A stretch of DNA of 34,547 bases from JAPEKQ01 sp964487295 (GTDB lineage: Bacteria > Joyebacterota > Joyebacteria > Joyebacterales > Joyebacteraceae). The stretch lies in the NCBI GenBank assembly GCA_964487295.1, contig CAZAQL010000013.1:1-34547 (forward strand), given 5' to 3'. This document shows, in pieces, positions 7,625 to 17,389 of this stretch. Below the pieces are notes generated by a model that worked only from the letters and a program-made list of their open reading frames with translations, made no database searches and was not told the DNA's origin. Within the stretch, counting starts at the first letter, position 1, and each line of letters begins with the position of its first letter. The position numbers and the translations under genes were made by a program.

Positions 7625-9743
7625 CATCGAACGTCTCTTCAAACCGCGCTCCGTCGCGGTCATCGGGGCGTCCGCCAAAGAGTCGAAGATCGGCTACAAG
7701 ATCCTCTCGAACATCGTGGGCGGCGGCTTCGAGGGACGCATCTACCCGGTGAACCCGAAGGGCGGCGAGATCCTGGGGATTCCCGTCGCCGAGTCGATGG
7801 ACGACGTCGAGATGGACGTCGACCTCATCGTCACGTGCGTCCCGGCGAAGCACACGCTGGCTGCGGTCGACGCGGCGGGGAAGCGACGCGCCGCGTTCAA
7901 CCTGGTGATCACCTCCGGGTTCTCGGAGGTCGGCAACATCGAGCTCGAGCGCCAGGTCATGGACAGCGCCCGGGCGAGCAACATGCGGATCATCGGGCCC
8001 AACATCTTCGGGATGTACTCGGCCGCTGCGGACATCGACGCGACCTTCGGACCCGGCGGCATCAGGAAGGGCGGGGTCGCCATCATCACGCAGAGTGGTG
8101 CCTTGGGCCTCGCGATGATCGGAAAGACCGCCGTCGAGAACGTCGGCATCTCGGCTATCGTGTCGGTCGGCAACAAGGCCGACATCGACGAAGCCGAGCT
8201 CATCTCCTACCTCGTCGAGGACGACATCACCGACGTCATCCTCATGTACATCGAGGGTGTGAAGAACGGCGACCGCCTCGTCGAGGTCCTGAAGACCGCC
8301 ACGCGCAAGAAGCCGATCGTCGTCATCAAGTCGGGACGCTCCAAGCGCGGCGCCGTCGCGGCTGCGTCACACACGGGCTCGCTCGCCGGCTCGGACGAGA
8401 TCTTCGACGCGGTTATGCGGCAGTGCGGTGTGCTTCGAACGGAGAGCATCCGCGAGGCCTTCAACCTCTGCAAGTTCCTTCCCGGCACCGGGATCCCCAA
8501 GGGCGAGAACACGGTCATCGTCACCAACGGCGGCGGCATCGGCGTGCTGGCCACCGACGCGTGCGAGAAGTACGACGTCAGGATGTACGACGACGTCACG
8601 GCCCTGAAGGAGATCTTCGATCCCGCCACACCGGCGTTCGGCTCCACGAAGAACCCGATCGACATCACGGGCGGCGCCACGTCGGCCGACTACACGCTCG
8701 CGATGGACGCGGCTCTCGAGAGCGAGTCGATCGCCTCGGCGCTCGCACTCTACTGCGAGACCGCGGTCTTCGACGCCGACAACCTGGGCGACATGATCCG
8801 GAAGAACACCAAGCGCTACCGGGCGGCGGGCAAGCCGATCGCGTTCTCGGTCTTCGGCGGCGAAGAGACCGAACGGATCCAGAACGAGCTCTCGCGCGAG
8901 GGCATGCCGGTCTTCGGCGACGTCTACGAGACGGTCGCCTGCCTGGGAGGCGTTTATCGCTACCGTCGCTACCTCGAGCAGTGGACCGACGAGGTGCACG
9001 AGGAGAAGATCGACTTCGACGCGATCCGCCAGGTGATCGCGGAGGCCAGGGACGACCGACGGGGCTTCCTCCTCGCCGACGAGGGGCGTCGTGTCATGGA
9101 GGCCGCCGGCGTGCCGCTCCCCGCGACGAAGACGGCGAAGAGCGTCGCCGAGGCGGTGGAGCTGGCTGAGGAGATCGGCTACCCCGTCGTGATGAAGGTC
9201 GTCTCGCGCGACATCCTCCACAAGAGCGACTCGGGCGGCGTCGCGCTCGACCTTGAGAACCGCGAGGAGGTCGTCGACGCGTACGAGGCCATCATGCGGA
9301 ACTGCCGGACGAACGTCCCCGGCGCCCGCATCCAGGGCATCCAGGTCATGGAGATGGCGCCGCCGGGCGTCGAGCTCATCGTGGGCGCGCGGCGCGACGC
9401 CGGGTTCGGTCCCATCATTATGTTCGGCATGGGCGGCATCTACGTGGAGGTCCTCAAGGACATCTCGTTCCGCGCCGTGCCCCTGAACCGGGCCGAGGCG
9501 CTCGAGATGATGAAGGAGATCAGAGCCTACCCTCTCCTGCTCGGTGTCCGCGGTGAGGGACGGAAGGACATCGAGAGCGTGCTCGACGCCGTCATCCGGA
9601 TCGGGACGGTCATCCGTCACGTCGAGGACATCTCGGACATCGAGGTCAACCCGCTCGTTGCATACGAACAGGGGCGGGGAACGAAGGCCGTCGACGTGAG
9701 AATACTCCTCAGGGACATCGCTGGAGGTGACACTGATGCGTAG
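7605..9743 (+). CDS. Acetate-CoA ligase (ADP-forming), fused alpha-beta chain
   Basis: This 712-residue enzyme belongs to the NDP-forming acyl-CoA synthetase family, which interconverts acyl-CoA + ADP + Pi with acid + CoA + ATP, and in fermenters makes ATP from acetyl-CoA. Order: CoA-binding Rossmann domain (about 1-140, LFKPRSVAVIGAS), succinyl-CoA-ligase-like domains (about 150-460) with the phospho-His in SHTGSLAG (His256), then an ATP-grasp domain (about 475-705) with the second His in ILHKSDSGG (His539) and the metal/nucleotide segments FGMGGIYVE and DIEVNPL. Both relay histidines are present, so it should be active, unlike degenerate regulatory relatives. It lacks the fused GNAT domain of PatZ/Pat-type proteins; the GNAT here is on the upstream gene. 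Its end overlaps the next gene by 8 bp. Confidence 0.93.
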   Translation: MTHAAPDIERLFKPRSVAVIGASAKESKIGYKILSNIVGGGFEGRIYPVNPKGGEILGIPVAESMDDVEMDVDLIVTCVPAKHTLAAVDAAGKRRAAFNLVITSGFSEVGNIELERQVMDSARASNMRIIGPNIFGMYSAAADIDATFGPGGIRKGGVAIITQSGALGLAMIGKTAVENVGISAIVSVGNKADIDEAELISYLVEDDITDVILMYIEGVKNGDRLVEVLKTATRKKPIVVIKSGRSKRGAVAAASHTGSLAGSDEIFDAVMRQCGVLRTESIREAFNLCKFLPGTGIPKGENTVIVTNGGGIGVLATDACEKYDVRMYDDVTALKEIFDPATPAFGSTKNPIDITGGATSADYTLAMDAALESESIASALALYCETAVFDADNLGDMIRKNTKRYRAAGKPIAFSVFGGEETERIQNELSREGMPVFGDVYETVACLGGVYRYRRYLEQWTDEVHEEKIDFDAIRQVIAEARDDRRGFLLADEGRRVMEAAGVPLPATKTAKSVAEAVELAEEIGYPVVMKVVSRDILHKSDSGGVALDLENREEVVDAYEAIMRNCRTNVPGARIQGIQVMEMAPPGVELIVGARRDAGFGPIIMFGMGGIYVEVLKDISFRAVPLNRAEALEMMKEIRAYPLLLGVRGEGRKDIESVLDAVIRIGTVIRHVEDISDIEVNPLVAYEQGRGTKAVDVRILLRDIAGGDTDA

Positions 9744-10776
9744 GCTGGTCATAGCATCGACCCGCGAGAACGCGGGGAAGACGAGCCTCATCGTAGGCCT
9801 GGGCCGGGCGTCGGGGAAGCCGTTCGGCTATCTCAAGCCCTTCGGGGACCGGCTTCTGTACCGGAAGAAGCGCCTCTGGGACTACGACTCCGCGCTCGTG
9901 GCCGAGGTCTTCGGGCTCACGATGGACCCGAGGGAGATGAGCATCGGCTTCGACCACTCGAAGCTCAGGTTCATGTACGACGAGGAGACGACGAAGCAGA
10001 AGCTCCGCGAGCTCGTCGCCAATGCGGAGGCCGGGAAGGACGCCGTCCTCATCGAGAGCGGCGGGGACCTCACGCACGGCGTGGCGGTCAACCTCGACGC
10101 GGTCTCGCTCGCGCGCGCGATGGACGCCTCGCTTCTCATCCTGATGTCGGGCGCAGACCAGACGGTCCTTGACGACATCGCGTTCGTGCAGCGGCACGTG
10201 AACCTCGAAGGCGTGGAGCTCATGGGCGTGGTCGTCAACAAGCTCCCCGACGTCGAGGACTTCCGGAACACGTACGAGACCGAGCTCAGAGACCAGGGGG
10301 TCAACATCCTCGGACTCGTCCCGAACGACCCGGAGCTCAACTACCCTTCCGTCGGGTTCCTTTCGGAGACGCTCTTCGCGAAGGTCGTCACCGGAGCGGA
10401 CGCCATGGGGAGCGTCGTCGAGAATGTGTTCGTCGGCGCCATGTCCGCCGACGCCGCCAGGCGCCAGCCGCTCTTCAAGAAGGCGCGCAAGCTCGTCATC
10501 ACGAGCGGCGATCGCGACGACATGATCCTGCTGGCGCTCGAGGGCGACACGGTCGGACTCATCCTCACCAACGGTATAGCCCCGCACTCGAGCATCATCT
10601 CGCAGGCGACCGAGCGGGGCATCCCGATGCTGCTGACGGCCGACGACACGTTCAAGGTCGCGAAGGCGGTCGACGAGGCCAACTACCTGCTGCGAAGCGA
10701 CGAGGAGTCCAAGCTTGAACGGCTGACCGCTCTCGTCAGGAAGCACGTGGACGTCGCGACGATCATGGGTTCCTGA
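9736..10776 (+). CDS. P-loop/DRTGG protein (phosphotransacetylase N-terminal-like)
   Basis: This 346-residue protein has an N-terminal BioD/CobQ-like P-loop ATPase domain (about 1-200; Walker A-like STRENAGKTS at residues 8-17, ESGGDLTHG, and VVVNKLP) and a C-terminal DRTGG-like domain (about 220-330; TSGDRDDMILLALEG, GLILTNGIAPHSSII, IPMLLTADDTFKVA). The same two domains precede the catalytic domain in long phosphotransacetylases (Pta), where they are regulatory; here no Pta catalytic domain follows. ATG 9736 is chosen because GGAGGTGA lies 5 bases upstream; a GTG at 9727 in frame is less likely. It is translationally coupled to the ligase. A ligand-sensing role in acetyl-CoA metabolism is inference. 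It ends exactly where the convergent rsmE begins. Confidence 0.85.
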   Translation: MRRLVIASTRENAGKTSLIVGLGRASGKPFGYLKPFGDRLLYRKKRLWDYDSALVAEVFGLTMDPREMSIGFDHSKLRFMYDEETTKQKLRELVANAEAGKDAVLIESGGDLTHGVAVNLDAVSLARAMDASLLILMSGADQTVLDDIAFVQRHVNLEGVELMGVVVNKLPDVEDFRNTYETELRDQGVNILGLVPNDPELNYPSVGFLSETLFAKVVTGADAMGSVVENVFVGAMSADAARRQPLFKKARKLVITSGDRDDMILLALEGDTVGLILTNGIAPHSSIISQATERGIPMLLTADDTFKVAKAVDEANYLLRSDEESKLERLTALVRKHVDVATIMGS

Positions 10777-11598
10777 TCAGGGCAGGAGGCCGCCGAGCTC
10801 GTAGCCGATCATCGCCGCGATGGCGGCAGCCGCCCAGTCGGCCTTGAGCACGCGCCGGCCGACCGAGACGCTCACCGCGCCCGCCTCCGCCAGGAGAGCG
10901 ACCTCGCTCTCCGAGAGCCCGCCCTCGGGGCCGACGACAAGGAGGATGCGCGGGGCCGCGGGTAGGCTGTCCGCCGCGCCGCCTGAAGTTGCCGATCCTG
11001 ACGGCGTCACTCCGGACAGGGCCTCAGCGAGCGTCCTCCCCGTCTCATCCTCCCAGGCGACGAGCACGAGATCGAACTCATCGCTCTTCCTCACTAGCCC
11101 GGCCACCTCCAGGGGCTCGACGAGCTCGGGCAGGAACACGCCCCGCGACTGCTTGACGGCCGCCGCCGCGACGCTCCGCCAGCGTTCGAGCCTCGACTCG
11201 AGCGCGTCGGGCGGCACGCGCCCGATCGCCCGTTCCGTCACAAGCGGCACGATGCCCGCGGCGCCCAGCTCGGAGAGCCTTCGGACGACCTCGTCGAACG
11301 CGCGGCCCTTGAGGAGCGCCTGCGCAACGGTGAGCGAGACAGCGCCCGCGCTGTCGTGCCTCCGGCGGTCGGTCACCGTGCACTCGAGCGCGCCGCCCCC
11401 GACGGCGTCGACCCGGGCGAGCGCCTCCGTGCCGTCGCCGTCGATCAAACGGACGGTGTCGCCCGCGCGCACGCGTGCCACATCGGCGCCGTGGTGCCCC
11501 TCGCGCCCCTCAACGCGACACGTCCCGCCGGTGAGACCCCCCGGCGGGACGATGAAGGTGGAGAGGCGCCAGAGTCCGGCATCACTGAGTCCGGCCAT
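10777..11598 (-). CDS. rsmE: 16S rRNA (uracil-1498-N3)-methyltransferase RsmE
   Basis: RsmE is a SPOUT-class (knotted) SAM methyltransferase that methylates U1498 of 16S rRNA. The 273-residue protein shows the N-terminal PUA-like part (FIVPPGG, VRAGDTVRLIDGDG), VAQALLKGRAFDEVVRRLSELG, and the C-terminal knot with LLVVGPEGGLSESEVALLAEAG. The normally conserved LR-x-ETA end of the knot reads VLKADWAAAA here, an unusual variant. A proline/alanine/glycine-rich insert lies before the SAM motif (about residues 195-215). The start is ATG 11598 with GGAG about 6 bases upstream. It is the last gene of the heat-shock operon, in line with the common dnaJ-(prmA)-rsmE order; prmA is absent. Its stop touches the stop of the convergent operon. 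Confidence 0.93.
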   Translation of the reverse strand: MAGLSDAGLWRLSTFIVPPGGLTGGTCRVEGREGHHGADVARVRAGDTVRLIDGDGTEALARVDAVGGGALECTVTDRRRHDSAGAVSLTVAQALLKGRAFDEVVRRLSELGAAGIVPLVTERAIGRVPPDALESRLERWRSVAAAAVKQSRGVFLPELVEPLEVAGLVRKSDEFDLVLVAWEDETGRTLAEALSGVTPSGSATSGGAADSLPAAPRILLVVGPEGGLSESEVALLAEAGAVSVSVGRRVLKADWAAAAIAAMIGYELGGLLP

Positions 11599-11613
11599 GC
11601 GTCGCTCCCGCTG

Positions 11614-11985
11614 CTAGTCGCAGCCGTGTTCGTGGTTCGAGCACGAGTTCTCCGGCGTGAGCTCGAGGAGTGTTCCCTCTTCAGCAGCCGACGCGTTGTC
11701 GGCGACCGTCCCCTCGACCGCGCGGAAGACGCGAATGCCCGCGCCGTTGAACGCCATCAGGGCCCGGGCGCCGATCCCGCCGACGACGACCGCGTCGATC
11801 GTCTCACCGGAGATCGTGGCGAGCGGATTGCAGGCGCCATGCTCGTGCTCGCTCTTGGCGTTGCCGATGGCGCGCGTCTCGCCGGTCGCGGTGTCGTGGA
11901 TAACGAACACGGGCGCCGAGCCGAAGTGTCCGTAGACCTGCGCGTCGGTGCCGGTTCCCCCATCGGTCGGTATGCAGAGCCTCAT
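11614..11985 (-). CDS. NifX/NifB-like (dinitrogenase Fe-Mo cofactor biosynthesis) domain protein
   Basis: This 123-residue single-domain protein starts MRLCIPTDGGTGTDAQVYGHFGSAPVF, continues with CNPLATISGETIDAVVVGGIGARAL, and ends in a Cys/His-rich tail (ENSCSNHEHGCD). The fold is shared by NifX, NifY and the C-terminal part of NifB, but stand-alone members occur in many anaerobes that do not fix nitrogen and may carry iron-sulfur or other metal clusters. His/Cys clusters in the middle (SEHEHGAC) and at the end could bind metal. It lies between dnaJ and rsmE in the same direction. No other nif gene is present, so nitrogen fixation should not be inferred. Confidence 0.87.
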   Translation of the reverse strand: MRLCIPTDGGTGTDAQVYGHFGSAPVFVIHDTATGETRAIGNAKSEHEHGACNPLATISGETIDAVVVGGIGARALMAFNGAGIRVFRAVEGTVADNASAAEEGTLLELTPENSCSNHEHGCD

Positions 11986-12102
11986 GTGGTCCCTCTCAGG
12001 TCTCCCCGCCGCGGAAGCGGGATCTCTGTCTCGTTCGCCGCGGTCCCATCCGGTGCGGTCGCCGGCCGGCGCCCCCCTGACGGTGCGGGCTCGTTGTCCG
12101 GG

Positions 12103-13257
12103 CTACTTCACGTGACCCGGCCTTCCGGGCCCGGGTATGCTCCTGTCGCTGATCTCGCCGAGCTCCTTGAGCAGCCGCTTCTCCTCGGAGGACGGCCGCT
12201 TCGGCACCCACACCTTGACGAGCACGAGCTCGTCCCCGGTGCCTCGGCCCCTCAGGTGCGGGATCCCCTTGCCGCGCATTTTGAGCACCTGCCCTGACTG
12301 CGTGCCGGCGGGGATCTTGAGCTTCGCCTTGCCGCCCAGGGTCGGGACCGTCACCTGCCCCCCAAGCGCCGCCGTCGAGATCGAGACCGGCATCTCGACG
12401 ATGATGTCGTCCCCGTGCCGCTCGAAGGCCTGGTGCTGGACCTCCTCCATCATCACGATCAGGTCGCCCGGAGGACCGCCGCGCGGCCCGGCGTTGCCGG
12501 CGCCCTGCATGGGAAGGTAGTTGCCCGTCGACACGCCGGCGGGCACGTCGATCTCGACCGTCTCCTTCGCCCGGACGAGCCCCTTCCCCACACATTTCGC
12601 GCACGGCTCGTCGATGACCTCGCCCGTGCCGCCGCAGGCCGAGCAGGGCGAGACGTTCATGAACGTGCCGAAGAGCCCCATCGACTTCTGCGAGCGCACC
12701 TGCCCCGAGCCGCCGCACGTGGTGCACGTCTTCGGGCTCGTGCCCGGCTTCGCGCCGGACCCGCCGCACTCGTCACATCGGGTGAGCTTGGCGACCTTGA
12801 TCTTCTTCTTGACGCCCTTCGCGATCTCCTCGAGCGTGAGCTTGAGCCGAACGCGGACGTTCGACCCGCGCCGGACCGTCGGTCCCCGCTGCCTGCCGCC
12901 GCCGAACCCGAAGAGCCCCTCGAGGCCGGAGTCGCCGAACGTGCGCATGAACGCGTTGAGCGCATCGTTGAGGTCCATGCCCTGGAACCCGGCGCCGCCG
13001 AAGCCCTGCGGGCCGGCCCCGCCGGCCTGCGAGAACGCGGCCGAGCCGAACTGGTCGTACTGGGCGCGCTTGTCCGGGTCCGAGAGCACCTCGTGCGCCT
13101 CGGTGGCCTCCTTGAACTTCTCCTCGGCCTCAGCATCACCCGGGTTCTTGTCCGGGTGATACTTGAACGCGAGCGCACGATACGCCTTCTTGATGTCGTC
13201 CGCGCTCGCGTCCCGGCCCACGCCGAGTATGTCGTAGTAGTCCTTCGAAGACGGCAT
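12103..13257 (-). CDS. dnaJ: Chaperone protein DnaJ
   Basis: This type I Hsp40 delivers unfolded clients to DnaK and stimulates its ATPase. The 384 residues contain the J domain (1 to about 70, with HPD in KYHPDKNPGD), a Gly/Phe-rich linker (about 75-125, GFGGAGFQG and LFGFGGG), four CxxCxGxG zinc-finger repeats (CDECGGSG, CTTCGGSG, CSACGGTG, CAKCVGKG; about 145-215) and the C-terminal client-binding domain (VTVPTLGGKAKLKIP, GKGIPHLRGRGTGD). The start is ATG 13257 with GGGGAGG 4 bases upstream. It is separated from dnaK by a small membrane-protein gene, so it is transcribed with the CIRCE-controlled heat-shock operon. The 117 bp between its stop and the next gene hold no recognised gene. Confidence 0.97.
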   Translation of the reverse strand: MPSSKDYYDILGVGRDASADDIKKAYRALAFKYHPDKNPGDAEAEEKFKEATEAHEVLSDPDKRAQYDQFGSAAFSQAGGAGPQGFGGAGFQGMDLNDALNAFMRTFGDSGLEGLFGFGGGRQRGPTVRRGSNVRVRLKLTLEEIAKGVKKKIKVAKLTRCDECGGSGAKPGTSPKTCTTCGGSGQVRSQKSMGLFGTFMNVSPCSACGGTGEVIDEPCAKCVGKGLVRAKETVEIDVPAGVSTGNYLPMQGAGNAGPRGGPPGDLIVMMEEVQHQAFERHGDDIIVEMPVSISTAALGGQVTVPTLGGKAKLKIPAGTQSGQVLKMRGKGIPHLRGRGTGDELVLVKVWVPKRPSSEEKRLLKELGEISDRSIPGPGRPGHVK

Positions 13258-13341
13258 GCGCCTCCCCGTCCGTTCGTCAATCGATCCTGAAGACCGTCTC
13301 CCCGCCGACCTCGACTTCGTCTACTCCGGATCGCGCCGTCG

Positions 13342-13503
13342 TCAGGCCGGGCTCTTTCTCATGTACACGACACCCGCGATGATGAACAGCACTCCCGCAC
13401 CGATGAATGCCATCGACGTGTCCTGGGAGATACCGACGGCTATGAGCGCAATCCCCACGACCAGAAGGCCCGCGGGTCGGGCCGGCCTCTTCATGCCTGC
13501 CAT
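13342..13503 (-). CDS. Small two-helix membrane protein
   Basis: This is a predicted 53-residue hydrophobic protein. After a basic start (MAGMKRPARP) come two membrane-spanning segments (about 11-24 and 31-46) joined by SQDTSM, and a short basic end (YMRKSPA). A longer in-frame ORF starts at 13563, but its extra 20 residues overlap the strong hairpin at 13525-13554. I therefore prefer ATG 13503, which has a G-rich stretch (GGGGG) just upstream; ATG 13494 is an alternative. It lies between dnaK and dnaJ, so it may be heat-induced. It has no recognised family, and could be a non-coding spacer with an incidental ORF. Confidence 0.55.
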   Translation of the reverse strand: MAGMKRPARPAGLLVVGIALIAVGISQDTSMAFIGAGVLFIIAGVVYMRKSPA

Positions 13504-13524
13504 GGTACCCCCTGTCACGGCTGA

Positions 13525-13554
13525 GGGCACAGCGCGCGTTGGCCCGCTGTGCCC
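13525..13554 (-). promoter_or_regulatory. Perfect 10-bp stem-loop downstream of dnaK
   Basis: GGGCACAGCG (13525-13534) is the exact reverse complement of CGCTGTGCCC (13545-13554), with a 10-base loop. It lies 36 bp after the dnaK stop on the minus strand. No U-tract follows, so an mRNA-stabilising or processing hairpin, or a partial terminator that lowers dnaJ relative to dnaK, is more likely than full termination. Confidence 0.65.
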
Positions 13555-13589
13555 GTCAGGCACTGTGAGTGCTTCGCATCTCGCCGATC

Positions 13590-15542
<1,953 letters not shown>

Positions 15543-15629
15543 ACGCTCGCTTCCTTCCTCCCCGCCGTGCGCGGCTCACGTGCCGCGCGGGGAATCGTTC
15601 CAGCGGCGAGACGGCGTTCGTCAGGCCCG

Positions 15630-16169
15630 TCAGCTCGCCACGACGACGCGCGACGGCCTGAGCAGTCTCTCGCCCAGCGTGTATCCCTTCTGCATGACCT
15701 CAACGATGTCGTTCGACTCGTGTTCTTCCGACGGCACACTCCCGACCGCCTCGTGGACGTTCGGATCGAACCCGCCGTCGGTCTCGACGAGGCGGACCCC
15801 CGCCTTCTCCAGGACGTCCATGAGGTGCCTGAAGATAAGCTCCACGCCCTCGCGGAACGGGATCTCCGACTCGTCGGGCCCGACGGGATCTCCCGCCAGC
15901 GCCCGCTCGAAGTTGTCGACGACCTCGAGGAGCGGCAGCAGGATCCCCTCCCGCGCCTCGATGTCCCACCGGGCCTTCTCGCGCTCGACGCGCTTGCGGT
16001 AGTTGTCCAGGTCCGCGAGCGCCCGGAGCCACTTGCGGTTGGCCTCCTCGACCTCCTCACGGAGCGCGTCGAGCTCGGCCATGAGCTCGTCGCCCGTGGC
16101 GGCGTCACCGTTCGCTCGCTCCTGCTGGGCGCCCGCCGCGTCTTCTGGTTTCTTCCTGCGTTCGCTCAT
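15630..16169 (-). CDS. grpE: Nucleotide exchange factor GrpE
   Basis: GrpE releases ADP from DnaK. The 179-residue protein has a charged, disordered N-terminus, a long coiled-coil helix (about 30-85, LMAELDALREEVEEANRK), the hallmark DLDNYRKRVEREK, the middle motif LLEVVDNFERAL, and the C-terminal beta domain FDPNVHEAVGSVPSEEHESNDIVEV followed by KGYTLGERLLRPSRVVVA. The start is ATG 16169; a GTG directly before it (16172) would add one residue. The best Shine-Dalgarno (GAGGAG) is about 12 bases away. It lies between hrcA (47 bp gap) and dnaK (87 bp gap). Confidence 0.97.
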   Translation of the reverse strand: MSERRKKPEDAAGAQQERANGDAATGDELMAELDALREEVEEANRKWLRALADLDNYRKRVEREKARWDIEAREGILLPLLEVVDNFERALAGDPVGPDESEIPFREGVELIFRHLMDVLEKAGVRLVETDGGFDPNVHEAVGSVPSEEHESNDIVEVMQKGYTLGERLLRPSRVVVAS

Positions 16170-16216
16170 CACTGACCAGGTGCTCCTCTTCAGTTACACG
16201 GTGTGTGCGCTCGCCG

Positions 16217-17254
16217 CTACCGCTCGCGCGCTGCGAAGAAGCCGTCGAGGAGCCCGGACAGATGCCCGACGAGCCCCACGATCCGGCGATACCGCATGCG
16301 GGTCGGACCGATCACGCCGATCCGTCCCGCGGTCTCGCCCACGCGGTAGCTGCCCACGATCAGCGAAACGTTGCTCATCCTCTTCCTTCGATTCTCCGCT
16401 CCGATGATCACACAGACCCTGCTCGGGTCCGCGGGACCGCGGACGAGATCGGCGAGAGCCTCCTCGCTGTCGAGGATCTCGCCGAGGATCGAGGCGTCCT
16501 CGGAGAACTCCGGGTGCCTGAGCATATAGCGGGCGCCCTCGTAGTGGACGCGCTCCGAGTCGTGGAGGTGGAAGAGATCGGGCCACCGCTCCATGAGCGG
16601 CCGGAAGACGCTCACGAACGGGACGTCCTCCCCCGCGACCTTCGCGGCCAGGAGTCTCTCCGCGTCGCCGACGGCCAACCCGGCGATCCAGTCGTTGAGA
16701 AGCTCCGTCGCCGCCCGCGCGGACTGGCGGTCGACGCCCGGCTCGCTCTCGAAGACGACGCTCCGCGTCTGCCCGGACCGCATGCTGACGGCCGCGAGGC
16801 ACCTTGATGCGTCGAGCGGCACGACCTCCATCCGCTCGATGACACTGCTCTCGACCGCGGGCTCGAGCCCGACGGCGAGCTGATGCGCGACGTCGCTCAC
16901 CATCCGGGAGACCTCGGACAGCACCGTGGCCACGTCGTGGCCCCGGAGCACGGAGAGCTCCGCGTCGAGACGCACGCGGTCGCGCTCCGGGAGTCGCGCC
17001 GGGCCCATGAGCCGGTCGACGTAGTAGCGGTACCCTCCGTCCGCGGGAACGCGCCCGGCCGACGTGTGCGGCTGGCGGATGAGTCCACGCTCCTCGAGCG
17101 AGCGCATCACGTTGCGAACGGTCGCCGAGGAAACGTCGAGCCCGGAGCGCCTCACGACGGCCTGCGAGCTCACGGGCTTCGCCGTGCGCACGTAGTCGCG
17201 GATGATGGCGGCGAGGATCCTCTCCTCCCGCTCCGTGAGTCGCTCGTTCGCCAC
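16217..17254 (-). CDS. hrcA: Heat-inducible transcriptional repressor HrcA
   Basis: HrcA binds CIRCE operators and represses chaperone operons; it is kept active by GroEL. The 345-residue protein has a winged-helix N-terminus (LTEREERILAAIIRDYVRTAKPVSS, then SSATVRNVMRSLEERGLI), a GAF-like middle domain, and the conserved C-terminal IGVIGPTRMRYRRIVGLV. The open frame extends further upstream, but I choose GTG 17254. It has GGGAGG at the right distance, fits the family start, and leaves the CIRCE operator in the leader; the longer reading would translate through CIRCE and the -10 box. It is the first gene of the operon and should autoregulate. Confidence 0.96.
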   Translation of the reverse strand: MANERLTEREERILAAIIRDYVRTAKPVSSQAVVRRSGLDVSSATVRNVMRSLEERGLIRQPHTSAGRVPADGGYRYYVDRLMGPARLPERDRVRLDAELSVLRGHDVATVLSEVSRMVSDVAHQLAVGLEPAVESSVIERMEVVPLDASRCLAAVSMRSGQTRSVVFESEPGVDRQSARAATELLNDWIAGLAVGDAERLLAAKVAGEDVPFVSVFRPLMERWPDLFHLHDSERVHYEGARYMLRHPEFSEDASILGEILDSEEALADLVRGPADPSRVCVIIGAENRRKRMSNVSLIVGSYRVGETAGRIGVIGPTRMRYRRIVGLVGHLSGLLDGFFAARER

Positions 17255-17271
17255 AGGGCCTCCCGTCACGC

Positions 17272-17298
17272 TTAGCAGTCCCACCGTGAGAGTGCTAA
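17272..17298. promoter_or_regulatory. CIRCE operator (HrcA binding site)
   Basis: The inverted repeat TTAGCAGTC - 9 bp - GAGTGCTAA differs from the CIRCE consensus (TTAGCACTC-N9-GAGTGCTAA) at one base. It sits just downstream of the -10 box and 18 bp before the hrcA start codon, the standard autoregulatory position. Confidence 0.95.
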
Positions 17299-17306
17299 CA
17301 CGTGCC

Positions 17307-17335
17307 AACATAGCCCCGCGCTCAGGGGGTGTCAA
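17307..17335 (-). promoter_or_regulatory. Promoter of the hrcA-grpE-dnaK-dnaJ operon
   Basis: On the minus strand TTGACA (17330-17335) and TATGTT (17307-17312) are separated by 17 bp, and the CIRCE operator follows 8 bp downstream. Housekeeping sigma factor plus HrcA repression is the expected mode of control. Confidence 0.88.
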
Positions 17336-17389
17336 GCGGAAAGGGCCGCGTCCCCGGGGGTCTCCGAAGACACGGGCGTTCGGGAGGAG

